A stretch of DNA of 64,000 bases. Origin: Haematobia irritans (Eukaryota; Arthropoda; Insecta; Diptera; Muscidae). Position 1 is the first letter of the stretch; each line of letters opens with the position of its first letter. Of the stretch, positions 43,960 through 54,361 are shown one piece after another. The stretch covers positions 192,903,063 through 192,967,062 of the forward strand of contig NC_134397.1 in the NCBI RefSeq assembly GCF_050003625.1, written 5' to 3'. The translations under genes were made by a program, and so were the position numbers. The notes under the pieces are model-generated. The model saw only the letters and a list, made by a program, of their open reading frames with translations. It did not search any database and had not been told where the DNA came from.

Positions 43960-44785
43960 CGTGATTTTTCTATGATTGGGGAATATAGATCGATACGGAC
44001 CAATTTTGGCATGGTTGTTATCGGCCATACACTAGCGAAATGTACCAAATTTCAACCGGATCGAATTAATTTTGCTCCTTCAAGAGACTCCGCAAGCTAA
44101 ATCAGGGAATCCGTTTATATGGGGGATATATATAATTATGGACCGATGTAGACCAATTTGTGCATGGTTGTTAGAGACCATATACTCGCACCACGTAACA
44201 AATTTCAACCGAATCGGATGAAATTTGCTTATCTTAGAGGCTCCGCAAGTCAAATCTCGGGATCGGTTTATATAGGGGCAATATATAATTATGAACCGAT
44301 GTGCACCAATTTTTGCACGGTTGTTAGAGACTATATACCAACACCATGTTACAAATTTCAACCGAATCGGATGAAATTTGCTTATCTTAGAGGCTCCGCA
44401 AGTCAAATCTCGGGATCGGTTTATAAGGGTGCCACATATAATTATGGACCGATGTGGACCAATTTTTGCATGGTTGTTAGAGACCATATACCAACACTAT
44501 GTACCAAATTTCAGCCGGATCGGATGAAATTTGCTTCTCTTCGAGGCTCCGCAAGCCAAATCTGGGGATCGGTTTATATGGGAGCTATAAGTAAAAGTGA
44601 TCCGATATGGCCCATTTGCAATACCATCCGACCCACATCAATAACAACTACTACGGACGGACATGCTTAGATCGACTCATAATTTTACCACGACCCAGAA
44701 TATATATACTTTCTGGGGTCTGAGAGCAATATTTCGATGTGTTACAAACGGAATGACAAAGTTAATATACCCTGGTGGGTATAAA
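43960..44785 (+). mobile_element. Family A DINE-like element, 3' portion
   Basis: Five 153-bp units are followed by a 3' block in which the stretch before GGACGGACATGC is deleted (ACAACTACTACGGACGG, missing the GTTTCAAGTCGATAGC region). It ends CCTGGTGGGTATAAAA. Confidence 0.75.
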
Positions 44786-44805
44786 AACATAATTTAAAAA
44801 TTTTA

Positions 44806-44990
44806 ACATTCACAAAAAAATATTTTTGTTTTCAATCGCGAAATTAATCCAATAAATTTTATTTTATAATTAAATGTCTTCTATCACAGAAATGAAAGTC
44901 AATATAATTAATTTTTGTGATTGACTTTTGTTTCGGATCACCGCTACGATGGTGATCCGAAACAAAAGTCATGGTTTCGTTAAGTCGAGG
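44806..44990 (-). mobile_element. AATT-type MITE, rearranged
   Basis: TTTTCAATCGCGAAATTAATCC and CTATCACAGAAATGAAAGTC identify the family. The right half is replaced by a perfect inverted repeat (44922-44971). Confidence 0.65.
44922..44971. repeat. Perfect 21-bp inverted repeat with 8-nt loop
   Basis: Arm TGACTTTTGTTTCGGATCACC is followed after GCTACGAT by its exact complement. Confidence 0.9.
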
Positions 44991-45126
44991 GAGATAGGAT
45001 TTCCTAAGTTGATTTAAAAAAAAATTCTTTGAAGCAATAATTTAAATTTTTATTTTAATGTCCTTTGTCACAATTCGGTCCTTTTCGTTACATTAAATCC
45101 ATACACAATATCGCTTATTTTAATTC

Positions 45127-45132
45127 TTTATT
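45127..45132 (-). terminator. Polyadenylation signal AATAAA for 45149-45295
   Basis: AATAAA on the minus strand begins 17 nt after the stop codon at 45149, a normal distance for a short 3' untranslated region. Confidence 0.65.
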
Positions 45133-45148
45133 TGAGTATTTCACGATT

Positions 45149-45295
45149 TTAAAAAGGCATTCTTGGTGGTGGATTGGGATTATAAGGTCCAGTGCTACTT
45201 GGTGGCCAGCGACCACGGTTTCCGCCAATGCCAGCAGCGGCTGATCCAATAAAGAGTAAAATAGCGCAAACTTTGGTAAGAATTTTAAAATTCAT
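45149..45295 (-). CDS. Secreted proline-rich cationic peptide, metchnikowin-like candidate
   Basis: This 48-codon intronless frame is too short for usual gene finders. Residues 1-21 form a signal peptide: basic Lys4 and Lys8, a hydrophobic core VCAILLFIGSAAA, and an AAA cleavage site before Gly22. The predicted mature peptide (22-48, 27 residues) starts GIGGNRGRW and ends NPNPPPRMPF. It contains eight Pro, five Gly, three Arg and no acidic residue or Cys, so it is cationic and probably unfolded. Size, charge and the C-terminal NPN-x-P-...-P-aromatic pattern resemble Drosophila metchnikowin (26 residues), an antifungal peptide secreted by the fat body. Support also comes from the TATA box, initiator, 29-nt leader, AATAAA signal and upstream kappaB and GATA sites. 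A different proline-rich secreted peptide is possible. Homology to metchnikowin is inference from pattern, not alignment. Confidence 0.75.
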   Translation of the reverse strand: MNFKILTKVCAILLFIGSAAAGIGGNRGRWPPSSTGPYNPNPPPRMPF

Positions 45296-45320
45296 CTTTA
45301 ATGCGGACTGTTCGAAGACA

Positions 45321-45358
45321 AACTGATGCCAGCTAGAGCATCGATTGTATTATTTATA
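45321..45358 (-). promoter_or_regulatory. Core promoter: TATA box and initiator
   Basis: On the minus strand TATAAATA (45358-45351) is followed by the initiator TCAGTT (45326-45321), the consensus insect initiator, with its A at 45324, 34 nt from the first T of the TATA box. The inferred leader is 29 nt, ending ATTAAAG before ATG. Confidence 0.7.
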
Positions 45359-45414
45359 CTGTTTACGAATATCGGTGTTAAAAAATGTGTAATTCACCCA
45401 AAAATGCTTCTAGC

Positions 45415-45420
45415 AGATAA
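45415..45420 (+). promoter_or_regulatory. GATA site AGATAA
   Basis: AGATAA lies about 57 bp upstream of the TATA box and 10 bp from the nearer kappaB-like site. In Drosophila immune genes GATA factors (serpent) act together with NF-kappaB sites. Confidence 0.5.
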
Positions 45421-45429
45421 TAGAACTCG

Positions 45430-45439
45430 GGGGATTTTT
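45430..45439 (+). promoter_or_regulatory. kappaB-like site GGGGATTTTT
   Basis: It fits the Relish-type consensus GGGRAYYYYY at all positions. It lies about 72 bp upstream of the TATA box of the peptide gene. Confidence 0.6.
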
Positions 45440-45483
45440 GCAAATATTTATTTACTTGTGCATACAGTTCACCGTGGTGGTCC

Positions 45484-45489
45484 TTATCT
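45484..45489 (-). promoter_or_regulatory. GATA site (TTATCT on plus)
   Basis: AGATAA on the minus strand, 9 bp from the second kappaB-like site. Confidence 0.5.
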
Positions 45490-45497
45490 CTTTAGTT

Positions 45498-45507
45498 GGG
45501 GATTTTT
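45498..45507 (+). promoter_or_regulatory. Second kappaB-like site GGGGATTTTT
   Basis: It is identical to the first kappaB-like site and in the same orientation, 68 bp further upstream. A weaker GGGAATTATC at 45646-45655 overlaps another TTATC. Confidence 0.6.
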
Positions 45508-45559
45508 TGTATGTGATACAATAATATTCATTGCTCCAAAAACAAAAGTAAACATTGGA

Positions 45560-46078
45560 GAGTTAGGTGACAAATTGGGGAAACTGCAGGTCAAATCATT
45601 TCATTAAAACCAAAAAAATAACAGATATAATTATGAATATGCATTGGGAATTATCGTAGAAGGTATATTACCTTCTTGTCGTCTTTCTACAATCCATTTA
45701 TTAAACCTTTTGGCAAAATATTTTCCCGCCATTTATGGTCTTGACCATGACCTAGACTTTGGACATACACTATTTATGTGCATATGGTTAAGTGGTTAAC
45801 CGCACACACATGGTTAATTTACCTTGTTTATGTGTTCATTCTTTCTACCTTTCGTGCAAGGGCTATTAGAAACGCTTTCATGGTGGAAACTATTGTAAGG
45901 TTTCCCATACATTGAGGACATTTAAGTATATATTTTGATTTTATAGCTAGTAAGAGGAATTCTCGATTCGAGTACCAAAAATCGAATCCGATTAACCTAT
46001 AAAATGTCCAGTAATTAGATATCCGAGAAACAAAAATATCTAACATTAGGTTCCATCCAATAAGAAATTAGCAAAAAC
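45560..46078. other. Non-repetitive region upstream of peptide gene
   Basis: No gene or repeat recognised; it may hold distal regulatory sequence. A small inverted motif, GTTAAGTGGTTAACCGC, is near 45787. Confidence 0.4.
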
Positions 46079-47567
46079 AAGTATATACGGCAGTGATGCC
46101 CAATGCAATAGTATTGGTGAGAGCGACGAAATAACACTTGAAGAAAAGATTTTTCTATTCATTTTATTCAGTCGTCAACGAGATAGCGACGAAAGCACAT
46201 GTGTGGCGGGTGTCGTCATTTTAAAATTTTAAAATTTTGGTAGATTATTTTTTTTTTTGTGTGACTGGGGATCGGCTATATATAACTATGGGCCGATATG
46301 AACCAATTCTGGCATGGTTGTTGGAGACCATATACTAACACCACGTACCAAATTTCAGCCGGATCGGATGAAATTTGCTTCTCTTTGAAGCTCCGCAAGC
46401 CAAATCTGGTGATCGGTTTATATGGAGGCTATATAATTATGGACCGATGTGGACCAATTTTTGCATTTTTGTGTGACTAAGGATCGGCTATATATAACTA
46501 TAGACCGATATGGACCAATTTTGACATGGTTGTTAGATACCATATACTAACACCGCGTACTAAGTTTCAACCGAATCGGATGAATTTTGCTCCTCCAAGA
46601 GGCTCCGGAGGTCAAATCTGGGAATCGGTTTATATAAGGGCTATATATAATTATGGACCGATATGAACCAATTCTGACGTGGTTGTTGGAGACCATATAC
46701 TAACACCACGTACCAAATTTCAGCCGGATCGGATGAAATTTGCTTCTCTTTGAGGTTCCGCAAGCCAAATCTGGGATCGATTTATATGGGGGCTATATAT
46801 AATTATGGACCGATGTAGACCAATTTTTGCATGGTTGTTAGAGACCATATACCAACACCATGTAAAATCTGCATGGTTGTCAGAGACCATATACCAAATT
46901 TCAGCCGGATCGAACGCAATTTGCTTCTCTTTAAGGCTCCGCAAGCCAAATCTGGGATCGGTTTATATGGGGGTTATATAATTATGGACCGATGTAGACC
47001 AATTTTTTCATGGTTCTTAAAGACCATATACCAACACCATGTACCAAATTTCAACCAGATCGGATGAAATATGCTTCTCTTAGAGGCTCCACAAGCCAAA
47101 TCTGGGGGTCCGTTTATATGGGGGCTATATATAATTATGGACCAATGTAGACCAATTTTTGCATGGTGGTTAGAGACCATATACCAACACCATGTACCAA
47201 ATTTCAGCCAGATCGGATGAAATATGCTTCTCTTAGAGGCTCCACAAGCCAAATCTGGGGGTTCGTTTATATGGGGGCTATACGTAAAAGTGAACCGATA
47301 TGGCCCATTTGCAATACAATCCGACCTACATCAATAACAACTACTTGTGCCAAGTTTCAAGTCGATAGCTTGTTTCGTTCGGAAGTTAGCGTGAGTTCAA
47401 CAGACGGACGGACGGACGGACGGACGGACGGACGGACATGCTTAGATCGACTCAGAATTTCACCACGACCCAGAATATATATACTTTATGGGGTCTTAGA
47501 GTAATATTTCGATGTGTTACAAACGGAATGACAAAGTTAATATCCTATAGTGGAGGGTATAAAAATA
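46079..47567 (+). mobile_element. Family A DINE-like element, rearranged 5' end
   Basis: It opens ACAAGTATATACGGCAGTGAT, where the usual CGTAAGTTCGGCC palindrome is replaced by other sequence (CAGTGATGCCCAATGC to 46205). From 46255 there are about eight 153-bp units, then the longest (GGAC)n tract of the window (47402-47437), TATATATACTTTATGGGGTC and a shortened final hairpin (CCTATAGTGGAGGGTATA). Confidence 0.75.
47402..47438 (+). repeat. (GGAC)n microsatellite in family A
   Basis: About eight to nine GGAC units, against one to four in other copies (6711, 30020, 40040, 44653). Confidence 0.9.
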
Positions 47568-48180
47568 GTGCGTGAACGTTCCCTATTCTAAACAGGGTAA
47601 CAACAAAATATAAGTCGAATTGACTGGAATGTCGAAAGTAGACATATATGTTACGCGAATGTACTAAACTGTAGTCTATTGCTCCTGCATTGGGGATGGT
47701 TCGATAAGTACTTCTCAACTTTTTTCTATTCTCGGCTTTTGAAATGATTGTCCTTCCACTCTATCAATTTATGGAAAAATCGATTTATCGACTTTTATCG
47801 CTTTTACTTGATTTTCAAGAAGAAATCAAGTCTATTAGTGGAATTTAAAGATTACAAAAAGTCGAGTTCGACTTTTTTGCTTTTATATCTCTGAGTCAAA
47901 AATAGGACAGTCATTGTCGACAAATGGGATTTAAATTACGATTTCCAAACCCCAATGGAGTAATATCAGAAGATCTGTCTATTTAGCGATATTGCCCATC
48001 CGAAACATGAAAAACGCACAACCGGTGATCAAGAAACAGAAACAGTTGACACTGTGAAACCAACTGGGCGAAGGTGCTCGAGGGAAGGTGAAGGCTGCTT
48101 CATCGGTTGGAATGGATGGCATGATCACCAGTTTCTGAAACCCGAAAGGCGCCGGCTCACAACTTCTTCCTCGTCATAAT
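47568..48180. other. Stretch with no gene recognised
   Basis: Less AT-rich sequence at 47990-48165 (GAAACAGTTGACACTGTGAAAC, AAGGTGCTCGAGGGAAGG) may be a degraded transposase, but no motif confirms it. Confidence 0.35.
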
Positions 48181-48220
48181 AGCATTCTCCCGCAGTGTTG
48201 TTAGATTAGGGGATTTTTCT

Positions 48221-48304
48221 CCATACAGGGGATTTCTTCTCGTTGTTGGGTATATTTTTTCACCATACAGGGGATTTCTTCTCGTTGTTGGGTATATTTT
48301 TTCA
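48221..48304 (+). repeat. 42-bp tandem duplication
   Basis: CCATACAGGGGATTTCTTCT and CGTTGTTGGGTATATTTTTT are repeated exactly once, at 48221 and 48263. Confidence 0.9.
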
Positions 48305-48360
48305 CGTTGGAGATCTGAGGATTTGGTTAGGGATACAGTCGTGATTTGGGGATATTTCAA

Positions 48361-49565
48361 CCTTCAATCACATAGCATTAAATTTGTTATAGAAAGTGTA
48401 AAAGCGAAGTACAATAAGGCTTATAAGTTAACTTTCACGAGTTAATTTAGTTGGGGCTAAATCGCGTTCCTCTTTACCATTGCAGCTTCATATTTATGTA
48501 ACAAATTTAAATACCATTATTACTTTGGGTTATATATCTGTCCGGCCTTACACAATTCATTTTAAGTGAAAATTTTCTTGTTGTTTCATTTCGTTTGTTC
48601 CTACGATCGGTCATCAGAACATAAAAAATTTTAATTAGGAATAACCTAATTTCATTCTAAATGTTTTCAATGAAACATAACTTTCTTTCAAAACACACAT
48701 CGATTACAACAGTTGACCAACTGACAGACTTGTTGAAGTCCCAACCTATTAAAGAACTCGATAATGAGATTATTCTTCTTTTTTAAAGAATAAAATTTAT
48801 ATGCATACATACAATATTTATTATTACTTTCGCATGTCTGTAGCAGTGTTGCCAGTTGGGGATTTGGTAGGAATTTCTACATACGAGTATATGGGTATTT
48901 TTGTGGAAATTTTTCGAAATCTATTCAGTATAATAAATCAGGTTTAAATTCCTATTTCTATATTTTAAAAAAATGGCCTAAAGAAGTACAGCAAGTCCTA
49001 AAAAAAATATGAATAAAAATGTCCTTTCCTTTCCACGCCATACGTATGGTGCAAACATTTGGGCTGCAAACGGACTCAGGATTTTATTTGGAGGCCCAAG
49101 GTTTAATTTACATTTTACTCTACTTGGCTAAGACATTTTTCTACTATTGTGAAATCATTTCGTGAGAACTCTGGTCGAAACATAGCCCCTTCATCGACGC
49201 ACATCACTTATTTTAGACAAAATATATAATCATGTTAATGAATCGCCAAAATTTGTTTCTTGAGTATTTAGAAGTATATGCTTCCATTTATCGAGCATTT
49301 AGAGGGAGTCTCCCGGTAAATCGCAATCTAACAAAAATTTTATTTAATTAAATTTTTAAATTGAATTATTATTTTAATTATTTTAAGTCGAGTTTAGCTT
49401 GAAAAATGGCTGTTTTAGCGAATTATTTCCGGCCTTCATGACGGATTTTCAACAGCAGACCCTATTCCTTTTGTTTTTTATAAACACTTTTCAAAAAATT
49501 AATGGGATTTTTCAGGTCAATTTATATCCGATCGCAGTTCCAACTTACATTGAAACAAGACTAAC
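48361..49565. other. AT-rich stretch, no gene recognised
   Basis: A hAT-like start CAGTGTTGCCAGTTGGGGAT lies at about 48845 without an identified partner end. Confidence 0.4.
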
Positions 49566-49781
49566 CCCCATTTTCATAAAGCTCCGTTAGTGTTCCGTTA
49601 ACTAACCAACTTTTAAACCGTATTAGGAACGAAGCTGTGATCTTGCCTTTATATCCCATAGGCCAGTTGTTAACTTAACTGACGCAAATTTTTCAGTTAA
49701 AGTTAACCGGAGAGAATATATTTGCAATTTACTTTCTGTTAACTGGCAGTTAAAGCCTAACAGAGCTACATGAAAATGGCC
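49566..49781. mobile_element. Short MITE with TIR CCATTTTCAT..GCTC.GTTAG
   Basis: The left end CCATTTTCATAAAGCTCCG and the right end GAGCTACATGAAAATGG are imperfect inverted repeats of about 25 bp, and TTAACT/AGTTAA blocks pair further in. Length is about 216 bp. Confidence 0.6.
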
Positions 49782-50615
49782 GTAAATGAGGAAAAGTACT
49801 AAGCCTTCTTTACTCGTATACAAAAAACATCAGAAATATACTGCCTCTTCCGGATAATAGTGGCGAAACTCAACCAACAATCATTACCTATCGCAAATTA
49901 GCAATGGCTGTTGATTTAAAAACTGGACAACATAAGCCCGGAAGCAAAACATCCATTATAATAGCACGGAGTTGAGCAAGTCGAAGGCCCCGTGAACTTA
50001 ATGATTATCGCCAAAGATTTTCCAAACTATTACAGCAACAACAATGACTTTGATAGCGAATTAACACACATGTGGTGTCAAACAAAGAATAGACGGTGTC
50101 AATGTGATATCGATAAAATGACACCATGCGTTGTCAAAACAACAACCAGCGTTCATGATCTGTAAATGTAATGGTTACGAATTTATACAAAAAAAAATCC
50201 GCTACCATGACTCTGGATTGCCTGCACCATGCGCATTGCACCACCTACGGAGTTGCCATAAAAAGGTCCAACGAATATTTTAAGACTTTTCATGGCCAAA
50301 GAAAAACGGAAGCCGTTCATGAAATCGTGAACGCCGTTGCACGAAACCGTGAACATTCCGTTTTGATTTTTCCATTTTGATTTTTCGTGAACGTTTCCGT
50401 TTAATTTTGTTACCATCCGTTCACGATTTTGGAACGATTTTTTTTTTCTATTAGTTTATATATATGTAACATAAAACAGTCAAAATTATATTTTAAATTT
50501 GCGAGGCATATGATTCAAGTAAGTTCATTTATGTACTGTACACAACAGAATTTTTTACTAACAAAAAATATATTTATTTATTTTTTTCCAAACGGTTTGG
50601 ATTTGTAGCAAATGA
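49782..50615. other. Stretch with no gene recognised
   Basis: 50300-50440 contains repeated CGTGAACG..CCGTT phrases that look like repeat-derived sequence. No coding motif. Confidence 0.35.
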
Positions 50616-50818
50616 TGCACACAAAAAAATTTATTTATTCACATATTTTATGAATATTATTCACAAAAATTTTCTAATGATGGAATTCATAAATTGTATG
50701 AACAACTTCTTTATTTTTGGATGTATTATGCAAAAGTTCATGAATTTTTTTGAAATAGTTATGTAAACATACATTTCATAAATTCACAAATTCATGTACA
50801 AATTTTTGATGTGTGTAT
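50616..50818. mobile_element. Short MITE, ends CACACAAAAAAATTT / AAATTTTTGATGTGTGT
   Basis: Imperfect inverted ends enclose repeated TTCA(C/T)AAATT and AATTCATGAATT-like blocks. It may be related to the AATT family, which has the same type of ends. Confidence 0.55.
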
Positions 50819-51848
50819 TTCTTAATCTTCCCACTTCATATATGTACATATGCGATAAACAGTCTAATGAACGACCTATTTTACCAAGAAATTCTGTATA
50901 AGAATTCTTGGAGGATAACATCTCTGTCATACCATAATAAGGAATAAGTACGAGTCAATTGTTAAATTAAATCACCATTATTAAAAGTTGCCTTACATTG
51001 ACTAAGTGCGTTTAATTAACAACATAAATGTTTTGATTTTCTTGCAAACAATAAAACCCTCTACAGATAAAATCTCTAAACATCTATTGTTTTTACATTG
51101 TATGAAAGCTTATATATTGTTAAAGCTTAGAACATCGAATATTATCATCTTCTTATGTCTGAAGAGCAATATCCAAATAACTTAAGAATATCGGCAAGTA
51201 GGTAAAATCATTTTCACATTGTTATTCATGAATTCCAGCAAAGATTTATATCATTAGGATACGCATTGTTGTCTTAAAAATAAGGTAATAAAAATATTTA
51301 ATGGGTTTGCTATTATTTTCTCATTTATCTTTAAGGAATATTAATTAAACAATTATTATTGTTAAATAATGTTGTCATAAATAATAAACAATGTAATTAT
51401 AACATCAAAAACATGAGCATTCTTAACAAATAAAATAATGAACAATTTTCTTCTCCTACTCTCATGTTTCAAAAGCAATTGAAAGAACCTATAACTAATG
51501 ACTTATATGACATATCATGATGAGAAAAAAGCGGACATTATGGTCGAAGTAATTGCGGAGAAATATTATGAAAGGTATACAGACTAGAAAAATGATTGAT
51601 TGTAAGAAATACTATGGAATTCAAAGGACATAAAATTGATACCATACTGTAAAGATAAATTTCTTTAATGTAAACTAATTTTAAAGATATCAACTAAATA
51701 TTTTTACTATGAGTCTCGATCTGAAATGGGGGATGCCTAGACAATCAATTTTATTTAATACCTTGAAAGGGAAGTTCCTTCAATTACTATGGAAATGTCG
51801 AAAATGGCCTTAAAAAGTACTGATTCACTCATACAATACGTTGCGTCA
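50819..51848. other. AT-rich stretch, no gene recognised
   Basis: Nothing recognised. Confidence 0.4.
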
Positions 51849-51990
51849 AAAGTCTGTGAAAACAATAACGAAAATCCATATTCTCCAGTTCTGGTGCCAA
51901 TGGTTATCTCTTGTTCTCAGATTTCAAATATATGCTCGTCGAAATTGAGTCATATTTGAGGCAAAGGACACATCATACAGCAAAAATGAG
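51849..51990 (+). pseudogene. Short mariner fragment
   Basis: CATATTCTCCAGTTCTGGTGCC, CTTGTTCTCAGATTTCAAAT and ATGCTCGTCG parallel the third-Asp region of the Himar1 transposase (compare 9615-9680) with many changes. Both ends are missing. A SINE follows directly, as in the 8615 element. Confidence 0.65.
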
Positions 51991-51997
51991 AGAAAGG

Positions 51998-52515
51998 CCC
52001 GTGGTACAATGGTTCAACATCGCCATGCGACCGAACACTAAAAAGTTTTTCAGATTATCCCCTCTCAGTAATTCTGGTGACATTTCTGAACGTTTTAAAG
52101 CTTCTCTAAAGTGGTTTCACTGCATTGTGAAACACTGTTCGGACTTGGCTATAAAAATGAGGTCCCATGTTACACAAAAAAACAATTCACGAAAATGTTT
52201 CCAATTAAAGTCTTAATTGAGTTTTTAAAAATATTCAATTAAAAATTTAATTGATTCAACAAAGTTTTTAATTGAAACAAAAATCTATCACAAAACTTGA
52301 TAGTATCAATTAATTTTTTAATTGTATCAATTAATTTTTTAATTGACTTTCAATTTTTTTTAAATTGATACTATCATTTCTGTTATTGAAGACATTTCAA
52401 TTAAAAAATTAATTGAATCAATTAATTTCGTGATTGAATCAGAAAAAAAATTGGTGTGCATAAGAGAGAAGTATAACAATGAACTGAATAGTCTAAGTGA
52501 GCCTAAAATAACGGT
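51998..52515 (+). mobile_element. tRNA-derived SINE interrupted by AATT MITE
   Basis: The head CGTGGTACAATGGTTCAACAT lacks most of the B box region. The body runs to AGGTCCCATGTTAC, is interrupted by the MITE at 52173-52459, and resumes with ATAAGAGAGAAG and 'GAATAGTCTAAGTGAGCCT'. Confidence 0.75.
52173..52459 (+). mobile_element. AATT-type MITE nested in SINE
   Basis: Ends ACAAAAAAACAATTCACG and AAAAAAAAATTGGTGTGC. It is the same orientation as the 16065 copy. Confidence 0.8.
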
Positions 52516-52659
52516 TGAAACAGTTGGTAGAATTCTAACAAAATGAGAGATTTTCTACAGTTGGATAGATTGATAGAGTTCTTGGTATTGTGGTACATTT
52601 TGCAAAATATTCCTCTCCATCGAAGTGGTACGTCAATTGCTCTTCTTTACGATTTACAG

Positions 52660-52858
52660 TGCAGAGAAAAGCTTCTATAAGTGGTTTCACTGCAATGTGG
52701 AACGCCGTTCGGACTCGGCTATAAAAAGGAGGTCCCTTGTCATTGAGCTTAACATGGAATCAGTGATAAGAGAGAAATTCACCAATGTGGTATCACAATG
52801 GACTGAATAGTCTAAGTGAGCCTGATACATCGGGCTGCCACCTACCCTAACCTAACCT
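52660..52858 (+). mobile_element. tRNA-derived SINE, head missing
   Basis: It begins AGCTTCTATAAGTGGTTTCA and ends CTACCCTAACCTAACC. The tRNA-like 5' third is absent. Confidence 0.8.
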
Positions 52859-53086
52859 ATAAAAATCTATCCACTTCTCGAAATGTGTTCTTTAATTACG
52901 TAAATAAAAGTCGATTGTTCGAGTTCCACCAACGGTGTATTTTTGAAAAATAATATTCGTTCATGGTTCTTCTTTAAATAGTTGGCTTTCATTTTGTTAT
53001 TTTTTTATATTTTTTGAAAATTACTCTAAATAAATAAATACATTTCCCGTGCTAAATTTTATTCAATTATAAGTTTGGTATTATAG

Positions 53087-54155
53087 TACCAACCTTCAAA
53101 TGATTCGTGTTAAAATTTGACGTCTGTAAATCAATTAGTTTGTGAGATAGACCGTCTTTTGTGAAACAACTTTTGTTATTGTGAAAAAAAAATGGAAAAA
53201 AGAATTTCGTGTTTTAATAAAATACTGTTTTCTGAAGGAAAAAAATACGATGGAAGCAAAAACTTGGCTTGATAATGAGTTTCCGGACTCTGCCCCAGGG
53301 AAATCAACAATAATTGATTGGTATGCAAAATTCAAGCGTGGTGAAATGAGCACGGAGGACGGTGAACGCAGTGGACGCCCGAAAGAGGTGGTTACCGACG
53401 AAAACATCAAAAAAAATCCACTAAATGATTTTGAATGACCGTAAAATGATGTTGATCGAGATAGCAGAGGCCTTAAAGATATCAAAGGAACGTGTTGGTC
53501 ATACCATTCATCAATATTTGGATATTGGGAGGCTCTGTGCAAAGTGGGTGCCGCGCGAGCTCACATTTGACCAAAAACAACAACGTGTTGATGATTCTGA
53601 GCGGTGTTTGCAGCTGTTAACTCGTAATACACCCGAGGTTTTCCGTCGATATGTGACAATGGATGAAACGCTGAGTGGACAGCGACCGGTGAACCGTCTC
53701 CCAAGCGTGGAAAGACTCAAAAGTCCGCTGGCAAAGTAATGGCCTCTGTTTTTTGGGATGCGCATGGAATAATTTTTATCGATTATCTTGAGTAGGGAAA
53801 AACTATCAACAGTGACTATTATATGGCGTTATTGGAGCGTTTGAAGGTCGAAATCGCGGCAAAACGGCCCCATATGAAGAAGAAAAAAAGTGTTGTTTCA
53901 CCAAGACAACGCACCGTACCTCAAGTCATTGAGAACGATGGCAAAATTTCTTGAATTTTTATTCGAATTGCTTCCCCACCCACCGTATTCTCCAGATCTG
54001 GCCCCCAGCGACTTTTTCTTGTTCTCTGATCTCAAAAGGTCATTATAATCGTTGTATCGCTCTTGCAGGGAACTATGTTGAATAATAAAAACGAATTTTG
54101 AAAAAACAAAAATGTGTTTTTCTTTGTTAGACCGGGGATTTATCAGCCAACCTGT
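53087..54155 (+). mobile_element. Himar1 mariner, 5' end lost
   Basis: Homology with the 8615 element begins at CAACCTTCAAATG.TTCGTGT, inside the 5' untranslated region, so the left inverted repeat is missing. The right inverted repeat (54128-54155, ending TTATCAGCCAACCTGT) is the true 3' version and is followed by TA. Confidence 0.92.
53192..54086 (+). pseudogene. Himar1 transposase, inactive second copy
   Basis: A methionine codon is present at 53192 but one base is missing after it, putting the rest out of frame. Later defects: frameshift near 53410-53420, about 45 bp lost right after the first catalytic Asp (TMDET), a TAG in place of Lys near 53793, a frameshift near 53890 before HQDN, and about 105 bp lost after FFLFSDLKR. 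The Asp of TMDET and of PYSPDLAPSDFF are intact at sequence level. Compared with the 8615 copy it keeps the first Asp, so the two decayed independently. Confidence 0.92.
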
Positions 54156-54361
54156 TATGAACTATTGTTAATTTGCCAGTGGATTTTTTATATATTGAAA
54201 TTTGTTAGTACAAATCAATTTTTTTAGTAGACTGAACTGTCTGTGTCATTTTGTTATAATTATACGAAATTTAGTAATGTAAATATGATTTTTTTACTTA
54301 AAATAATGAATATTCTATTTTCCAATAGTTGTCTAAAACAACTCCATATAAAGAGGAAGCA

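Noticed and set aside
44158..44670. 170-codon open frame (and similar ones at 29731, 39733, 47163)
   Set aside because: These are read-through of family A 153-bp units (MVVRDHI..TKFQPDRM..GSVYMGAI) and share its frame because the unit length is divisible by three.
45326..45607. 93-codon plus-strand frame over the peptide gene promoter
   Set aside because: It overlaps the TATA box and kappaB sites of the minus-strand gene and has no recognisable motif.
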